A DNA stretch of 64,000 bases from Streptomyces tailanensis (GTDB lineage Bacteria; Actinomycetota; Actinomycetes; Streptomycetales; Streptomycetaceae). The DNA lies in NCBI RefSeq assembly GCF_008386495.1, contig NZ_VTHJ01000004.1:159450-223449 (forward strand), written 5' to 3'. The notes beneath the pieces are model-generated. The model did not search any database, was not told the origin of the DNA, and saw only the letters and a program-made list of their open reading frames with translations. The stretch's first letter is position 1. Each line of letters begins with the position of its first letter. Below, in pieces: positions 41,892-50,503 of the stretch. A program made the translations under genes and the position numbers.

Positions 41892-43964
41892 GTGCGCAAG
41901 CTGCTGCCCATGATCGGCTCGCATTCCGGCGGCCGGTCCGCCATGACCTGTCGGTTCCGCTGTGGTGACGCCTGCTTCCACGAGGTCCCGAACACCAGCA
42001 CCAACGAGTACGTGGGTGATGTCATCGCGAGCGCGCTCAGCCGCCGCTCGGTGATGAGAGCCGCCGCCGTCGTCTCCGTGGCCACCGCGGCCGGTACGGC
42101 GACGACGCTCGGTGCGGCGATGCCCGCCGCCGCTGCCACCGGGGCCACCGAGGCCACCACCACGAAGGCGTCCACCAAGCCCAAGGGCGCCCGAGGCCTC
42201 CGGTTCACCGCCGTCGCGCCGAACACCACCGACGCCGTGACCGTCCCGGACGGCTACAAGCAGAACGTCGTCATCCGCTGGGGCGAGCCCATCCTGCGCG
42301 GCGCCCCCGCCTTCGACCCGGAGAACCAGACCGCCAAGGCGCAGGCGGGCCAGTTCGGGTACAACTGCGACTTCCTCGCCCTGCTCCCGCTCCCCGGTGA
42401 GCGCGGCCGCAAGCTCCTCGTCGCGAACCACGAGTACACCGACGAGGTGCTCATGTTCCGCGGCTACGACGCCGCCAACCCGACCCGTGACCAGGTCGAG
42501 ATCGCGTGGGCCGCCCACGGTTTCTCCGCCGTCGTGGTCGAGGAGGACCGCCGCACCGGCAAGCTCACCCCGGTGCCCCGGCACCACCTCAACCGGCGCA
42601 TCACCGCCACCACCGAGTTCAAGCTGACCGGCCCCGCCGCCGGCTCGGACCTCCTCAAGACCTCCGCCGACCCGACCGGCACCAAGGTCTACGGCACCCT
42701 CAACAACTGCGCCGGCGGCACCACTCCGTGGGGCACCACGCTGCACGGCGAGGAGAACTTCAACCAGTACTTCGCCAACAGCAGCCGGGCGACCGACAAG
42801 CGGTACGGCATCGGCACCGGCGCCACCGAGCGCAAGTGGGAGCGGTTCGACAAGCGGTTCGACGTCGCCCAGGAGCCCAACGAGGTGCACCGCTTCGGGT
42901 ACATCGTCGAGCTCGACCCGTACGACCCGACCTCGACGCCCCGCAAGCACACCGCCATCGGCCGCTTCAAGCACGAGGGCGCGACCGTACGGCTCACCCG
43001 CGACGGCCGTCCCGTCGTCTACTCCGGTGACGACGAGCGCTTCGACTACTTCTACAAGTTCGTCAGCAGCAAGCGGATGAAGAAGGGCAGCTCGCGGGCC
43101 GTACGCGAGCACAACCTCTCGCTGCTCGACGAGGGCACCCTCTACGTCGCCAAGCTCACCGGTGACTCCCCGGCGATCGAGATCGACGGCACGGGCAAGC
43201 TGCCGAGCGACGGCGAGTTCGACGGCAGCGGCGAGTGGATCCCGCTGGCCACCGCGACCGCCAAGGGCGCCGTCTCGCACGTCGAGGGCATGACGGCCGA
43301 CGAGGTCTTCGTCTTCACGCGGCTCGCCGGTGACAAGGTCGGCGCCACGAAGATGGACCGTCCCGAGGACATCGAGCCCAACCCGGTCACCGGCAAGGTC
43401 TACGTCGCCCTCACCAACAACTCCAACCGCGGCAAGACGGGCTTCGCGCCCGCCGACGAGGCCAACCCGCGCAACGCCAACAAGCACGGCCAGGTCCTGG
43501 AGCTCACCGAGCGCTGGAACCGGCCCGAGAGCACCAAGTTCGCCTGGCTGCTCTTCCTCGTCGCGGGCGACCCGAACGACCCGGCGACCTACTTCGCGGG
43601 CTTCCCGAAGGACAGCGTCAGCCCGATCTCCTGCCCGGACAACGTCGCCTTCGACCCGTACGGCAACCTGTGGATCTCCACCGACGGTGCCCAGCTCGGT
43701 TCGCACGACGGTCTGTTCGGTGTCGCCACGCGTGGCGAGCGGCGCGGTGAGCTGAAGCAGTTCCTGACCGTGCCGAGCGGTGCCGAGACCTGCGGCCCGA
43801 TCATCACGGACCGCCGGGTTCTGGTCGCGGTGCAGCACCCGGGCGAGATCGATGGCGCCACCGTCGAGAACCCGAAGAGCACCTGGCCCGACGGTCCGGG
43901 CACGTACGTCCGCCCGGCGGTCGTCGCGGTGTGGCGCGCGGACGGCTGCGACATCGGCGTCTGA
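41892..43964 (+). CDS. phoX: PhoX-type alkaline phosphatase (DUF839), Tat-exported
   Basis: A 690-residue protein. A long N-terminus precedes a twin-arginine motif (ALSRRSVMRAAAVVSVATAA), then a PhoX/DUF839 beta-propeller with NCAGGTTPWGTTLHGEENFN, FGYIVELDPYD, YSGDDERFDYFYKFV and NPVTGKVYVALTNNS. PhoX enzymes are calcium- and iron-dependent phosphomonoesterases induced by phosphate starvation. A GTG start with AAGGAG upstream and a PHO-box-like repeat fit Pho-regulon control. A very strong bidirectional terminator follows. Confidence 0.9.
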   Translation: MRKLLPMIGSHSGGRSAMTCRFRCGDACFHEVPNTSTNEYVGDVIASALSRRSVMRAAAVVSVATAAGTATTLGAAMPAAAATGATEATTTKASTKPKGARGLRFTAVAPNTTDAVTVPDGYKQNVVIRWGEPILRGAPAFDPENQTAKAQAGQFGYNCDFLALLPLPGERGRKLLVANHEYTDEVLMFRGYDAANPTRDQVEIAWAAHGFSAVVVEEDRRTGKLTPVPRHHLNRRITATTEFKLTGPAAGSDLLKTSADPTGTKVYGTLNNCAGGTTPWGTTLHGEENFNQYFANSSRATDKRYGIGTGATERKWERFDKRFDVAQEPNEVHRFGYIVELDPYDPTSTPRKHTAIGRFKHEGATVRLTRDGRPVVYSGDDERFDYFYKFVSSKRMKKGSSRAVREHNLSLLDEGTLYVAKLTGDSPAIEIDGTGKLPSDGEFDGSGEWIPLATATAKGAVSHVEGMTADEVFVFTRLAGDKVGATKMDRPEDIEPNPVTGKVYVALTNNSNRGKTGFAPADEANPRNANKHGQVLELTERWNRPESTKFAWLLFLVAGDPNDPATYFAGFPKDSVSPISCPDNVAFDPYGNLWISTDGAQLGSHDGLFGVATRGERRGELKQFLTVPSGAETCGPIITDRRVLVAVQHPGEIDGATVENPKSTWPDGPGTYVRPAVVAVWRADGCDIGV

Positions 43965-43990
43965 TCGGGGGCAGCTTCCCTGATGCATGA

Positions 43991-44050
43991 CTGATTCATG
44001 GCTGAGGGCCGCCTTCCCCATCGGGAAGGCGGCCCTCAGCCATGAATCAG
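43991..44050. terminator. 28-bp perfect hairpin between phoX and a small secreted-protein gene
   Basis: The stem begins CTGATTCATGGCTGAGGG (43991-44018) and its exact complement is 44023-44050, around the loop CATC. It is the longest perfect hairpin seen in the window and covers the stop codon of the convergent gene at 44047. Confidence 0.9.
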
Positions 44051-44271
44051 GGGGCGGCCAGGCAGCTCGCGCCCGGGGCGGCGGCCGGGTCCAGCAGGGC
44101 GGCGGGGTCGACGAGGGCGGCCGGGTCCGCCGCGAGCTCCGTCGCGGCGGCCGGTGTCTCGGCGAGACAGGTGACGGCGGCGGTCGGGTCCGGCACCGCC
44201 GCGGTGGCGGCCGGGGTCATGACGCCGGCGAGGGCGAGGGTTCCGAGCAGGACGGTTGCGGTACGCCGCAT
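44047..44271 (-). CDS. Small secreted protein with two cysteines
   Basis: A 74-residue precursor. The signal peptide (RRTATVLLGTLALAGVMTP) should be cut after ATAA, leaving about 48 residues rich in Ala, Asp and Pro, with short repeats DPAALVDPAALLDPAA and one cysteine near each end (VTCLAET and ASCLAAP). The ATG at 44271 has AAGGGG upstream; an ATG at 44280 overlaps that site. Function unknown. The shape recalls small exported structural or signalling peptides, without a clear chaplin motif. Confidence 0.7.
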   Translation of the reverse strand: MRRTATVLLGTLALAGVMTPAATAAVPDPTAAVTCLAETPAAATELAADPAALVDPAALLDPAAAPGASCLAAP

Positions 44272-44450
44272 GGCGAACATCCCCTTGTCAGAAAGAAGGT
44301 GAATAGGGCGGACAAGGGGATCATTGCCCCTTCCGGGCTATGGACTCGCCTTCCGTCACTCGCACGGGGACGACGTAACGATTCGGCGTTTGCGGCGAGT
44401 TGACCGGGATGTGTTGATATCGGTTTGAGGGTGATGTGCTGATGCTGACG

Positions 44451-46418
44451 TCAGTGCGGTGACGTGATCGCCCGTGCCGCCGCCACTTCCTGCCACAGCG
44501 GCTCCAGCACACTCCCCTGCGGCCCGCTCAGATCGGACCTGACCTCGTAGAGGACGTCCGTTTCCCGCAGCCCCCACGCCAACTCCCGCAGCTGGAGGGC
44601 GATTTGGTCCACCTCGGCGGTGGACGGCGGCGCGGCGCCCTGTTTGACCCGTACCCGCGCGGCGGTCGTCGCGTCCACGATCCGCTCGACGGCCACCACC
44701 AGCGGCCACCAGGCGGCGGCCCGGCTCCCGGTGGGCGGCGGCTCGGTCAGCGCCCGCTGGAACTCCGTACGGACCGCGGAGAGGTCCCGGTAGAGCCGGC
44801 GCCGCATCCGGGCGCGGTCGGAAGGGTCCCCGGTGGCCTCCCCGAAGGCGCGCTCCACGTACGCGGCCGTGTCGGCGACCGCGTCGGCCAGCCGGTCGCC
44901 GACGCGGGCGTGCCAGCTCTCCGGCCACAGCAGATACCCGGCGACGAGCGCGATCGCGCAGCCCATGAGGGAGTCGACGAGGCGGGGCAGCAGCAGGTCG
45001 GTGCCCTCGCGGTTGAGGGTGTCGGAGAGGAGGAGGATCACCGGGGTGATGGCGGCGGTCTGATAGCCGTAGCCGCGAGGTGTGAACACGGGAACGAGCG
45101 GCGCGAGGAGCAGCATCACGGGTACGTCCCACCACCCGCGCGGCACCTCCGCCAGCACCCCGGCCGCCACCACCAGACCCACGACCGTGCCGAGGGCCCG
45201 CAGCAGCGCCCGGGAGAAGACGGAACCGAAGTCCGGCTTCAGTACGAAGGTGATGGTCAGCGCGACCCAGTACGAGCGCGGCACGGCGATCAGCGACACG
45301 AGGGCCTGGGCGAGGCCGATGCACAGGGCGAGGCGCAGGCCGTAGCGCCAGGAGGCGGCGGAGAGGGCGACGTCGCGGGCGGCGCGGGCGGCGCGTACGC
45401 GCAGCGGGGCGTAGCGGCCGCGGCGGTCGACGGTGTAGGCGCCCCCCAGCGCGTCCGGGGACTTCTCGCTGACGACGTCGGCGGCGTGCCGCAGCGCCTG
45501 GTCGACGGCCCGCCCGATCCCGCTGCCGCTGCCGCTGCTGCCGGGCTCGGGCAGCCGCAGCCCCAGCGGCCCCGAGTACCCGGTCTCGACCGCCTCCGCG
45601 AGATGGCGTACGGCGGTCGGGATCCCGGCGGGCAACGGCCGGGCGGAGAGGCGTACGGCGGGGGCGGCCTCCACGAGCGGGGTGATCGCGTTCAGCTGGG
45701 CGAGGAGCCGGACGAGTTCGGGGCTGCGGCCGTGGTGGCGGGCGCGGCGGCCGAGGACGAGGTCGTAGGACTGGTTGAGGGACTGGGTGACGGCGTGGCG
45801 GGCCTCGTCGTAGGCCTCCGCGGTGTCGGCGGTGACCGTGAACAGGTCGGCGACCTTGCGGTACGTCTCCGCGACGGCGGCCCGTTCCGGTACGCCGGCC
45901 CTGAGCGGCCAGGCGAGGAGGGCCTGGACGAGGACGAGGAGGCCGCCGCCGGTCATCAGGAGCGGGGCCAGCCACCAGTCGCCCGGCAGGGGCAGGCCCG
46001 CGCCCACGACCGAGTTGAGGAGCAGGAGGAGGCCCGACACGGAGGCCACGGCGCCGATCGTCGAGATCATCCCGGAGACCAGCGCGAGCCCGGTGAGCGC
46101 GCCGACGGTGACCCAGCCGTGCCCGTATACCAGTGAACCGAGGGTGATGCCGACGGCGGCGAACAGTTGCGGGACCGCGATGCTCAGCAGCCGCATGCGG
46201 TACGCGTCCGCCGTGTCGCTGATGACTCCGGAGAGGGCGCCCATGGAGGCGAGGGCGCCGTACACGGGCCGGTCGAAGGCGAGGCCGAGGGCGAGCGGCA
46301 GGGTCAGCGCGATCGCGGCGCGCACGACGGCGGGCCGGTTGACGGGCGCCTGCTGCGGTCGGAGGTTCCGCACCAGCCAGTCGGGTGGGGTGAGGCCGAT
46401 GGGGAACGGGCGGGACAT
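44451..46418 (-). CDS. FUSC-family membrane transporter
   Basis: A 655-residue inner-membrane protein of the fusaric-acid-resistance/aromatic-acid-exporter class. Two six-helix membrane bundles, at about residues 30-170 and 360-500, are each followed by a soluble helical domain; this is the usual FUSC order. GLRLALCIGLAQALVSLIAV, PRSYWVALTITFVLKPDFGS and VFSRALLRALGTVVG mark the conserved second half. It lies 42 bp downstream of the EEP-domain gene and is probably co-transcribed. The substrate is unknown. Confidence 0.88.
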   Translation of the reverse strand: MSRPFPIGLTPPDWLVRNLRPQQAPVNRPAVVRAAIALTLPLALGLAFDRPVYGALASMGALSGVISDTADAYRMRLLSIAVPQLFAAVGITLGSLVYGHGWVTVGALTGLALVSGMISTIGAVASVSGLLLLLNSVVGAGLPLPGDWWLAPLLMTGGGLLVLVQALLAWPLRAGVPERAAVAETYRKVADLFTVTADTAEAYDEARHAVTQSLNQSYDLVLGRRARHHGRSPELVRLLAQLNAITPLVEAAPAVRLSARPLPAGIPTAVRHLAEAVETGYSGPLGLRLPEPGSSGSGSGIGRAVDQALRHAADVVSEKSPDALGGAYTVDRRGRYAPLRVRAARAARDVALSAASWRYGLRLALCIGLAQALVSLIAVPRSYWVALTITFVLKPDFGSVFSRALLRALGTVVGLVVAAGVLAEVPRGWWDVPVMLLLAPLVPVFTPRGYGYQTAAITPVILLLSDTLNREGTDLLLPRLVDSLMGCAIALVAGYLLWPESWHARVGDRLADAVADTAAYVERAFGEATGDPSDRARMRRRLYRDLSAVRTEFQRALTEPPPTGSRAAAWWPLVVAVERIVDATTAARVRVKQGAAPPSTAEVDQIALQLRELAWGLRETDVLYEVRSDLSGPQGSVLEPLWQEVAAARAITSPH

Positions 46419-46460
46419 GGGGCCATTATCGCGGCGGACGGCGCGCCGGACCCGGTGCGG

Positions 46461-47477
46461 TCACTTCCGCTCGTGCAGCGTGAGGTCGACGGTGACCGCG
46501 TTGTGGTCGGTGCCGCCCAGTTCCCGGATGTGGACCTCGCGGGCGGAGAAGTCCTGCGCGGAGACGAGGACATGGTCGATCTGGGCGCCGATGGTGGGGG
46601 TCGTGCGGGAGGGCCAGGTCGGGGTGCGGTCCTCCCCGACCAGCCGGGCGGCGTCGCTGAGACCGGTGTCGAGGAGGGCGCGGAAGGCCGCGTGGTCCTG
46701 GGTGGCGTTGAAGTCCCCGGCGATGATCGTCGGGGTCCGGGTGTCCGCCGCCGCGTACGCGCGCAGCGCGCCCAGCTCCCGCCGCCAGGTGTCGAGCTGC
46801 CCCGGCAACGGCGGCATGGGGTGCGCCAGCCGCAGCCGTACGGGGTTGCCCTCGACGTCGGCGACGGCGCCGGGCATGCCCATGGTGGCGGGGATGGGGT
46901 CGGCGGCCTTGAGAGGGAAGCGACTCAGGATGACGGAGCCGTCGGACCCGTAACCCTCGACGGCCTGGCGATACGGGTAGGCCGGGGCCTCGCCGCTGAG
47001 GTCGCCGAAGGTGTCACGGAGGTCGGCCATGCAGGTGGCCTGGCACTCCTCGACGAACACGATGTCGGGGCGGTCGCGGTCCACGGCCCTGATGAGGGCG
47101 TCGGTGCCGTGCCCGAACTGCACATTGGACGTCATCACCCTCACCTGCGCGAGCGGCGTCCCCTCCGCCTGGGGCGCCTTCCCGTACGGCTCGATGTACC
47201 AGGCGAGCGCCCCGAGCAGCACGACACCCCAGGTCAGCCCGACCCAGGAACGGGCCAGAGCGGACAGCAGCAGGGCGAGCCCGGTGGGGACGAGCAGCCA
47301 CGGCAGGAAGGCGAGGAGCTGGGGAACCGGGGTAAACCCGTCGACGTCGGCGACCCGACAGCCGACGACCACACTCACGCCGAGCAGAAACAGAACGGCA
47401 AACCCCTTCTTGCCGCCATGCGTCCTCCGCCGCGCCGCCGACTCCGGCACCGGCCGCTCGATGGTCGTGCTCTCCAC
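46461..47477 (-). CDS. Membrane-anchored endonuclease/exonuclease/phosphatase (EEP) protein
   Basis: A 338-residue protein with two or three N-terminal membrane segments (about residues 25-100) and an extracytoplasmic EEP domain. Motifs are VMTSNVQFGHG, IVFVEECQATC, TIIAGDFNATQDHAAF, QIDHVLVS and the C-terminal GGTDHNAVTVDL, which together form the Mg-dependent catalytic site of DNase-I-like phosphodiesterases. It may act on nucleic acid, lipid or sugar phosphates outside the membrane. GTG start with GAGAGG upstream. First gene of a two-gene unit with the FUSC transporter. Confidence 0.88.
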   Translation of the reverse strand: MESTTIERPVPESAARRRTHGGKKGFAVLFLLGVSVVVGCRVADVDGFTPVPQLLAFLPWLLVPTGLALLLSALARSWVGLTWGVVLLGALAWYIEPYGKAPQAEGTPLAQVRVMTSNVQFGHGTDALIRAVDRDRPDIVFVEECQATCMADLRDTFGDLSGEAPAYPYRQAVEGYGSDGSVILSRFPLKAADPIPATMGMPGAVADVEGNPVRLRLAHPMPPLPGQLDTWRRELGALRAYAAADTRTPTIIAGDFNATQDHAAFRALLDTGLSDAARLVGEDRTPTWPSRTTPTIGAQIDHVLVSAQDFSAREVHIRELGGTDHNAVTVDLTLHERK

Positions 47478-47664
47478 GGTCCGGCCTCTCCACTCGCATC
47501 CGGGGTCTTCGGTACTTCCTCCTAATGACGGCGTGGGTGGGGCGAAGGTTGCGCGGGGTCGGGGTTACGAGTGGTCACGACTGGTCACGAGTTGGTGTCG
47601 TGGTGCTCACGTCTGTGTGCACGGCCACAGCGAAAGGGATGCACGTGGGCGCATACTGGGGGCA

Positions 47665-47886
47665 ATGACTAAGCCTGCTGCACCGAAGCGTCATTTGCCC
47701 ACGAGCCCCTTCAAGGCTCCGGTCGCACCGGTTCCCAAGCACTTCGCTGTGGGTGACCAGGTGACACACGACATGTACGGTCTCGGCCGGGTGATCGGCA
47801 TCGAGGACGGAATCGCGGCTCTCGTCGATTTCGGCTCGGCGCAAATGCGGATCTTGAGCCCGTACGCCAAGATGACCAAGCTGTAG
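47665..47886 (+). CDS. Small beta-barrel protein of unknown function
   Basis: A 73-residue protein. The core FAVGDQVTHDMYGLGRVIGI followed by IAALVDFGSAQMRILSPY resembles the Tudor/CarD-like beta-barrels used to contact nucleic acid or polymerase. Basic N-terminal residues fit nucleic-acid binding. A directly repeated TGGTCACGA (47572-47580, 47582-47590) lies 75 bp upstream. The next small gene starts eight bases after its stop. Confidence 0.65.
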   Translation: MTKPAAPKRHLPTSPFKAPVAPVPKHFAVGDQVTHDMYGLGRVIGIEDGIAALVDFGSAQMRILSPYAKMTKL

Positions 47887-47893
47887 GACCGCC

Positions 47894-48127
47894 GTGCCCG
47901 GTCAGGGCACGCCAGGCCCCTACAACGACCTGCGACGACCTGTAACGAAAGAGAGACCCCTCATCGATTCGACATCGCTGTTCTCCGCTCCGGAAGGACA
48001 GTCCCGCCGTTCCACCGCAGCATCGCCGCCTCCGGCGACGAACCCCTTCCAGGCCCCGGACTTCGGGGAGGACGAGACCTTCCTGCTCGAGGATGCGCAA
48101 GAGCCTGCCTTGGGCATGAGGCGCTGA
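47894..48127 (+). CDS. Hypothetical 77-residue protein
   Basis: Read from GTG 47894 with AGGA upstream, eight bases after the previous gene. It is rich in Ser, Pro and Thr, with an acidic C-terminal stretch (FGEDETFLLEDAQEPALG). No domain is recognised and the true start is uncertain. Probably co-transcribed with the preceding small gene. Confidence 0.45.
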   Translation: MPGQGTPGPYNDLRRPVTKERPLIDSTSLFSAPEGQSRRSTAASPPPATNPFQAPDFGEDETFLLEDAQEPALGMRR

Positions 48128-48156
48128 GGCCCGTCACCGCTACGGCCCTCTCAGGT

Positions 48157-48206
48157 CTGCTTCCTCATCGGTTTCCTCATCGGTTTCCCTATCGGCGGGA
48201 TCCGGC
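48157..48206. repeat. Short direct repeats downstream of the small gene pair
   Basis: TTTCCTCATCGG-type units (12 bp, about three copies) are followed by GCGGGATCCG twice. The stretch lies in the 274-bp gap before the RelE-type gene, where no gene is evident. Confidence 0.6.
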
Positions 48207-48401
48207 GGGATCCGGTCCGTGCGGGGGCCGCACGTGGAATCCGTGGAGTCCGATACCGTCCGCGTCGACGTCGTTGGGTTCACGGCTCTTCGTCCTCGTC
48301 GGGCAGCAAGGGAGCGACGTCCGCGGGGCGGGCCACGCGACCGGGCGCCCGAGGTGGGTGGGTGTGCGGGAGCGAGCCGACAGGATGTGCGGCCGTTGGC
48401 A

Positions 48402-48680
48402 TCAGGTGTCGTAGACCGTGGAACGGTGTCCGACGTGGATGGCCCACACCACGAGTTCACCGTTGTCGTTCGTGTAAACCACGCGGTAGTCGCCGACGCG
48501 CAGCCGACGCCGGTCCGGCTGGGAGACGAGTGCGGTGGTGTTGAAGCCGAGCGGGTCGGTCTCCAGCTCGGTCAGCTTGGCAAGGATGCGGAGCGCCATG
48601 CCGCGGGGAATCTTGCGGAGCTCGGCCTGAGCCTCGGGCCGCAAGACGGCGCGGTACTCACTCACGCTGTGTTCATTCAC
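48402..48680 (-). CDS. RelE/ParE-type toxin
   Basis: A 92-residue protein with the RelE fold pattern: YRAVLRPEAQAELRKIPRGM, LTELETDPLGFNTTALVSQP, then DRRRLRVGDYRVVYTNDN and a closing strand. RelE toxins cut mRNA on the ribosome. Its start overlaps the antitoxin gene by eight bases. Confidence 0.9.
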   Translation of the reverse strand: MNEHSVSEYRAVLRPEAQAELRKIPRGMALRILAKLTELETDPLGFNTTALVSQPDRRRLRVGDYRVVYTNDNGELVVWAIHVGHRSTVYDT

Positions 48681-48939
48681 TGCGTGCCAGCGTCTCCCTC
48701 ATGACGTCCTCAATCGGGACACCTGCCGCCGGACTGGCCATCCGCTCGTCGATGATCCGGTTGATCTCGCGCTCTTCCCACTCCTGGTACCTGCGCAGCA
48801 CCTCGATCGACACGACGGCAGCCACTTCCTTGCCCCGCCGGGTAATGACCGTGGGCACGTCGCCCCGGTCGGCTCGCTCGACCACCTCGGCCAGATGGGC
48901 ACGCACGTCACGGATGGACTCTATGGGCATCTGCGTCAT
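48673..48939 (-). CDS. Phd/YefM-type antitoxin
   Basis: An 88-residue protein with the Phd/YefM N-terminal DNA-binding fold (PIESIRDVRAHLAEVVERAD, then VITRRGKEVAAVVSI) and an acidic, helical C-terminus that binds the toxin. The pair order antitoxin-toxin is standard. An inverted repeat upstream (48959-48981) is a plausible operator. The ribosome site before ATG 48939 is weak, and a second ATG at 48930 is possible. Confidence 0.88.
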   Translation of the reverse strand: MTQMPIESIRDVRAHLAEVVERADRGDVPTVITRRGKEVAAVVSIEVLRRYQEWEEREINRIIDERMASPAAGVPIEDVMRETLARSE

Positions 48940-48958
48940 GAACCGGAGGTACCAAGTG

Positions 48959-48981
48959 TCCCATGTGTACACAACCTGGGA
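48959..48981. promoter_or_regulatory. Operator-like inverted repeat upstream of the Phd/RelE-type pair
   Basis: TCCCA and TGGGA flank a GTGTACAC palindrome (48965-48972), 20-42 bp before the antitoxin ATG. Palindromes with a GTAC centre are typical Phd/YefM operators. Confidence 0.55.
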
Positions 48982-48984
48982 CGG

Positions 48985-49245
48985 CGGAGCCTTGAGGACA
49001 TCCGGGCCGGGGCGGTGGAGCTGCGTCGAGCCGTCCACACGATCGGTGACGACGAGTTCGCCGAGCTCGAACTGGTCGAGCAGGGTGACGGACTGAGTGG
49101 CGGCGAGAACCTGGCTGCGCGTGGACGCCGAACGGAACAGCTCCCGCCAGGACAGTGAGCGCGAACGGATGCAGGCCCAGCTCGGGTTCGTCCAGCACGA
49201 GCAGTAGATCACCCCGCCTTCCGGAGAGTGCCGGATGGTCTGCGG
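48985..49245 (-). pseudogene. AAA-type ATPase remnant with frameshift
   Basis: One frame gives RRGDLLLVLDEPELGLHPFA, a Walker B region of an ABC/RecF-like ATPase. After one extra base in the run of G at about 49143-49146 (minus strand) the next frame gives ELFRSASTRSQVLAATQSV and VTDRVDGSTQLHRPGPD, the following part of the same protein. No start, Walker A or normal end remains. It is a fragment of a predicted AAA ATPase of the kind found in defence or mobile loci. Confidence 0.7.
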
Positions 49246-49364
49246 GACGTGGCGATACACGGTGCGTGGGCTCATGACGGTTCCCCCGGGCCGCCGTCGC
49301 GGGTGTGGGTGTCCTCAGTGTCTTCTTGGGGGACGCTGGTGGCGAATTCAGGCTGCAGGCACCA

Positions 49365-49428
49365 ATTGGCGGATCTGTCTCAGCGGTCTGCCCTGTTTGC
49401 GGCGTGTCGCTGTGACAGATTCGCCAAT
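49365..49428. repeat. Imperfect 21-bp inverted repeat
   Basis: ATTGGCGGATCTGTCTCAGCG (first 18 bases conserved) at 49365-49385 faces its near complement at 49408-49428, with three mismatches and a 22-base spacer. It lies between the ATPase and transposase remnants and may be a leftover of a mobile element end or a hairpin. Confidence 0.5.
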
Positions 49429-49500
49429 CGGTACGTGCCTTCGGGTTTCGCCAACCGTGTCGATGTCACGCGGCCTTCGACTAGATGCACGAGTCCAAGG

Positions 49501-49889
49501 TCAGTGGTCGTAGGCGGTCAGTGATCGGATGACCGGTGCGCCTGCCTTGTGGTTGTGCGAGATGGCGGCAGTCAGTGCGAGGAGTCGTTGCAAGATGCGG
49601 ACGGCGACGCCGCCGGGGGTGCACTCGCCGTGCTGTTCCGGGTCCAACTGGCCCTTGAGTGTGTCATTGACCGACTCGATCAACTGCCGCAGCAGCTCGA
49701 CGCCCAGGTGCGCCAACTGCCGCTCGAACTCCCGGCCGTAGTAGTTCTTGTCGGCAAGCAAGGTCTGGCCCGGCCTGTCCCGGACGAGCGCGGGCTCAGC
49801 AGCGAGCAGGGCCTGCATGATGCTGCTTTCAGCAGGTCGTCGATCTTCACGTAGAGCGCGGTCGCGAGGGTGTCCAGGTAGGTCGTCAC
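49501..49889 (-). mobile_element. IS982-family transposase remnant
   Basis: GTG 49889 opens TTYLDTLATALYVKIDDLL, the normal IS982 transposase N-terminus. The frame then changes after a large deletion. The other frame reads GQTLLADKNYYGREFERQLA, then LIESVNDTLKGQLDPEQHG and ends in RSLTAYDH, the typical C-terminus. Only about 130 of some 290 residues remain, with a second internal gap between the two C-terminal motifs. The element is inactive. Clear terminal inverted repeats were not found. Confidence 0.85.
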
Positions 49890-49976
49890 ACACTGACTCC
49901 GGACGCCCTCGCCACGTGTGCGCAGCCGATTCGCAGGCGGCGGGCTGGACGTGCTGAAGCCCATCGATGCCCGCGT

Positions 49977-50444
49977 TCATTCACGGACCGGCAGCTTCTT
50001 GAGGCGCGCTGTCTGCTCTTCCTGGACCCGGCGGGCTGTCTCCAGGAAGTCGATGATCACGGCGAGCTGTTCTTCGCCGTAGCGCCGGAGCGCCGACGTT
50101 CCGGCCTCGCCGAGGGGGCCGTACACCTCGCGCTCGGCAGCGCGGGCAGCCTCGGTGGCGGCGACCAGAACCCGCCGCCGGTTGGCGGCGTCCCGGCTGC
50201 GGGTGACGAAGCCCGCTCGTTCGAGGCGGTCGATGGCGGTTGTCGTCGCCGCCGGGCTGAGCTTGGCCGCGGTGGTGAGCTCTCCGGCCGCCATCGGGTC
50301 CTTGGCCAGGATCAGGTCCAGGCAGCGCAGGTCGGTGCGGTTCAGCCCCAGCCGGGCCGCGGCCGACTCGTCGAAGGCGTCGAAGCTCTGCTGGAGCAGC
50401 CTCATCCGCACGGCGACCTCGCTCACACCATCATCTTTCGACAT
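49977..50444 (-). CDS. MarR-family regulator
   Basis: A 155-residue winged-helix regulator: GLNRTDLRCLDLILAKDPMA, then ELTTAAKLSPAATTTAIDRL and the wing GFVTRSRDAANRRRVLV. Divergent from the SgcJ-like gene. The start codon itself lies in one of two identical-type palindromes (TTCGAnnnTCGAA), so it probably represses both genes. Located just after the IS982 remnant. Confidence 0.9.
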   Translation of the reverse strand: MSKDDGVSEVAVRMRLLQQSFDAFDESAAARLGLNRTDLRCLDLILAKDPMAAGELTTAAKLSPAATTTAIDRLERAGFVTRSRDAANRRRVLVAATEAARAAEREVYGPLGEAGTSALRRYGEEQLAVIIDFLETARRVQEEQTARLKKLPVRE

Positions 50445-50481
50445 TCGAAGCTTTCTGTTAGCGTAAGATTCGACAGTCGAA
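50437..50481. promoter_or_regulatory. Twin operators for the MarR-type regulator
   Basis: TTCGACATTCGAA (50437-50449) and TTCGACAGTCGAA (50469-50481) are perfect TTCGA-N3-TCGAA palindromes with centres 32 bp apart, three helical turns. They fill the 59-bp space between the divergent starts at 50444 and 50504. Confidence 0.85.
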
Positions 50482-50503
50482 ATGATAGCTCCGGGAGGAC
50501 GTC

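Noticed and set aside
48140..48460. 106-residue minus-strand frame overlapping the RelE-type gene end
   Set aside because: Composition is non-coding (Ser/Arg/Pro/Thr) and the region contains direct repeats.
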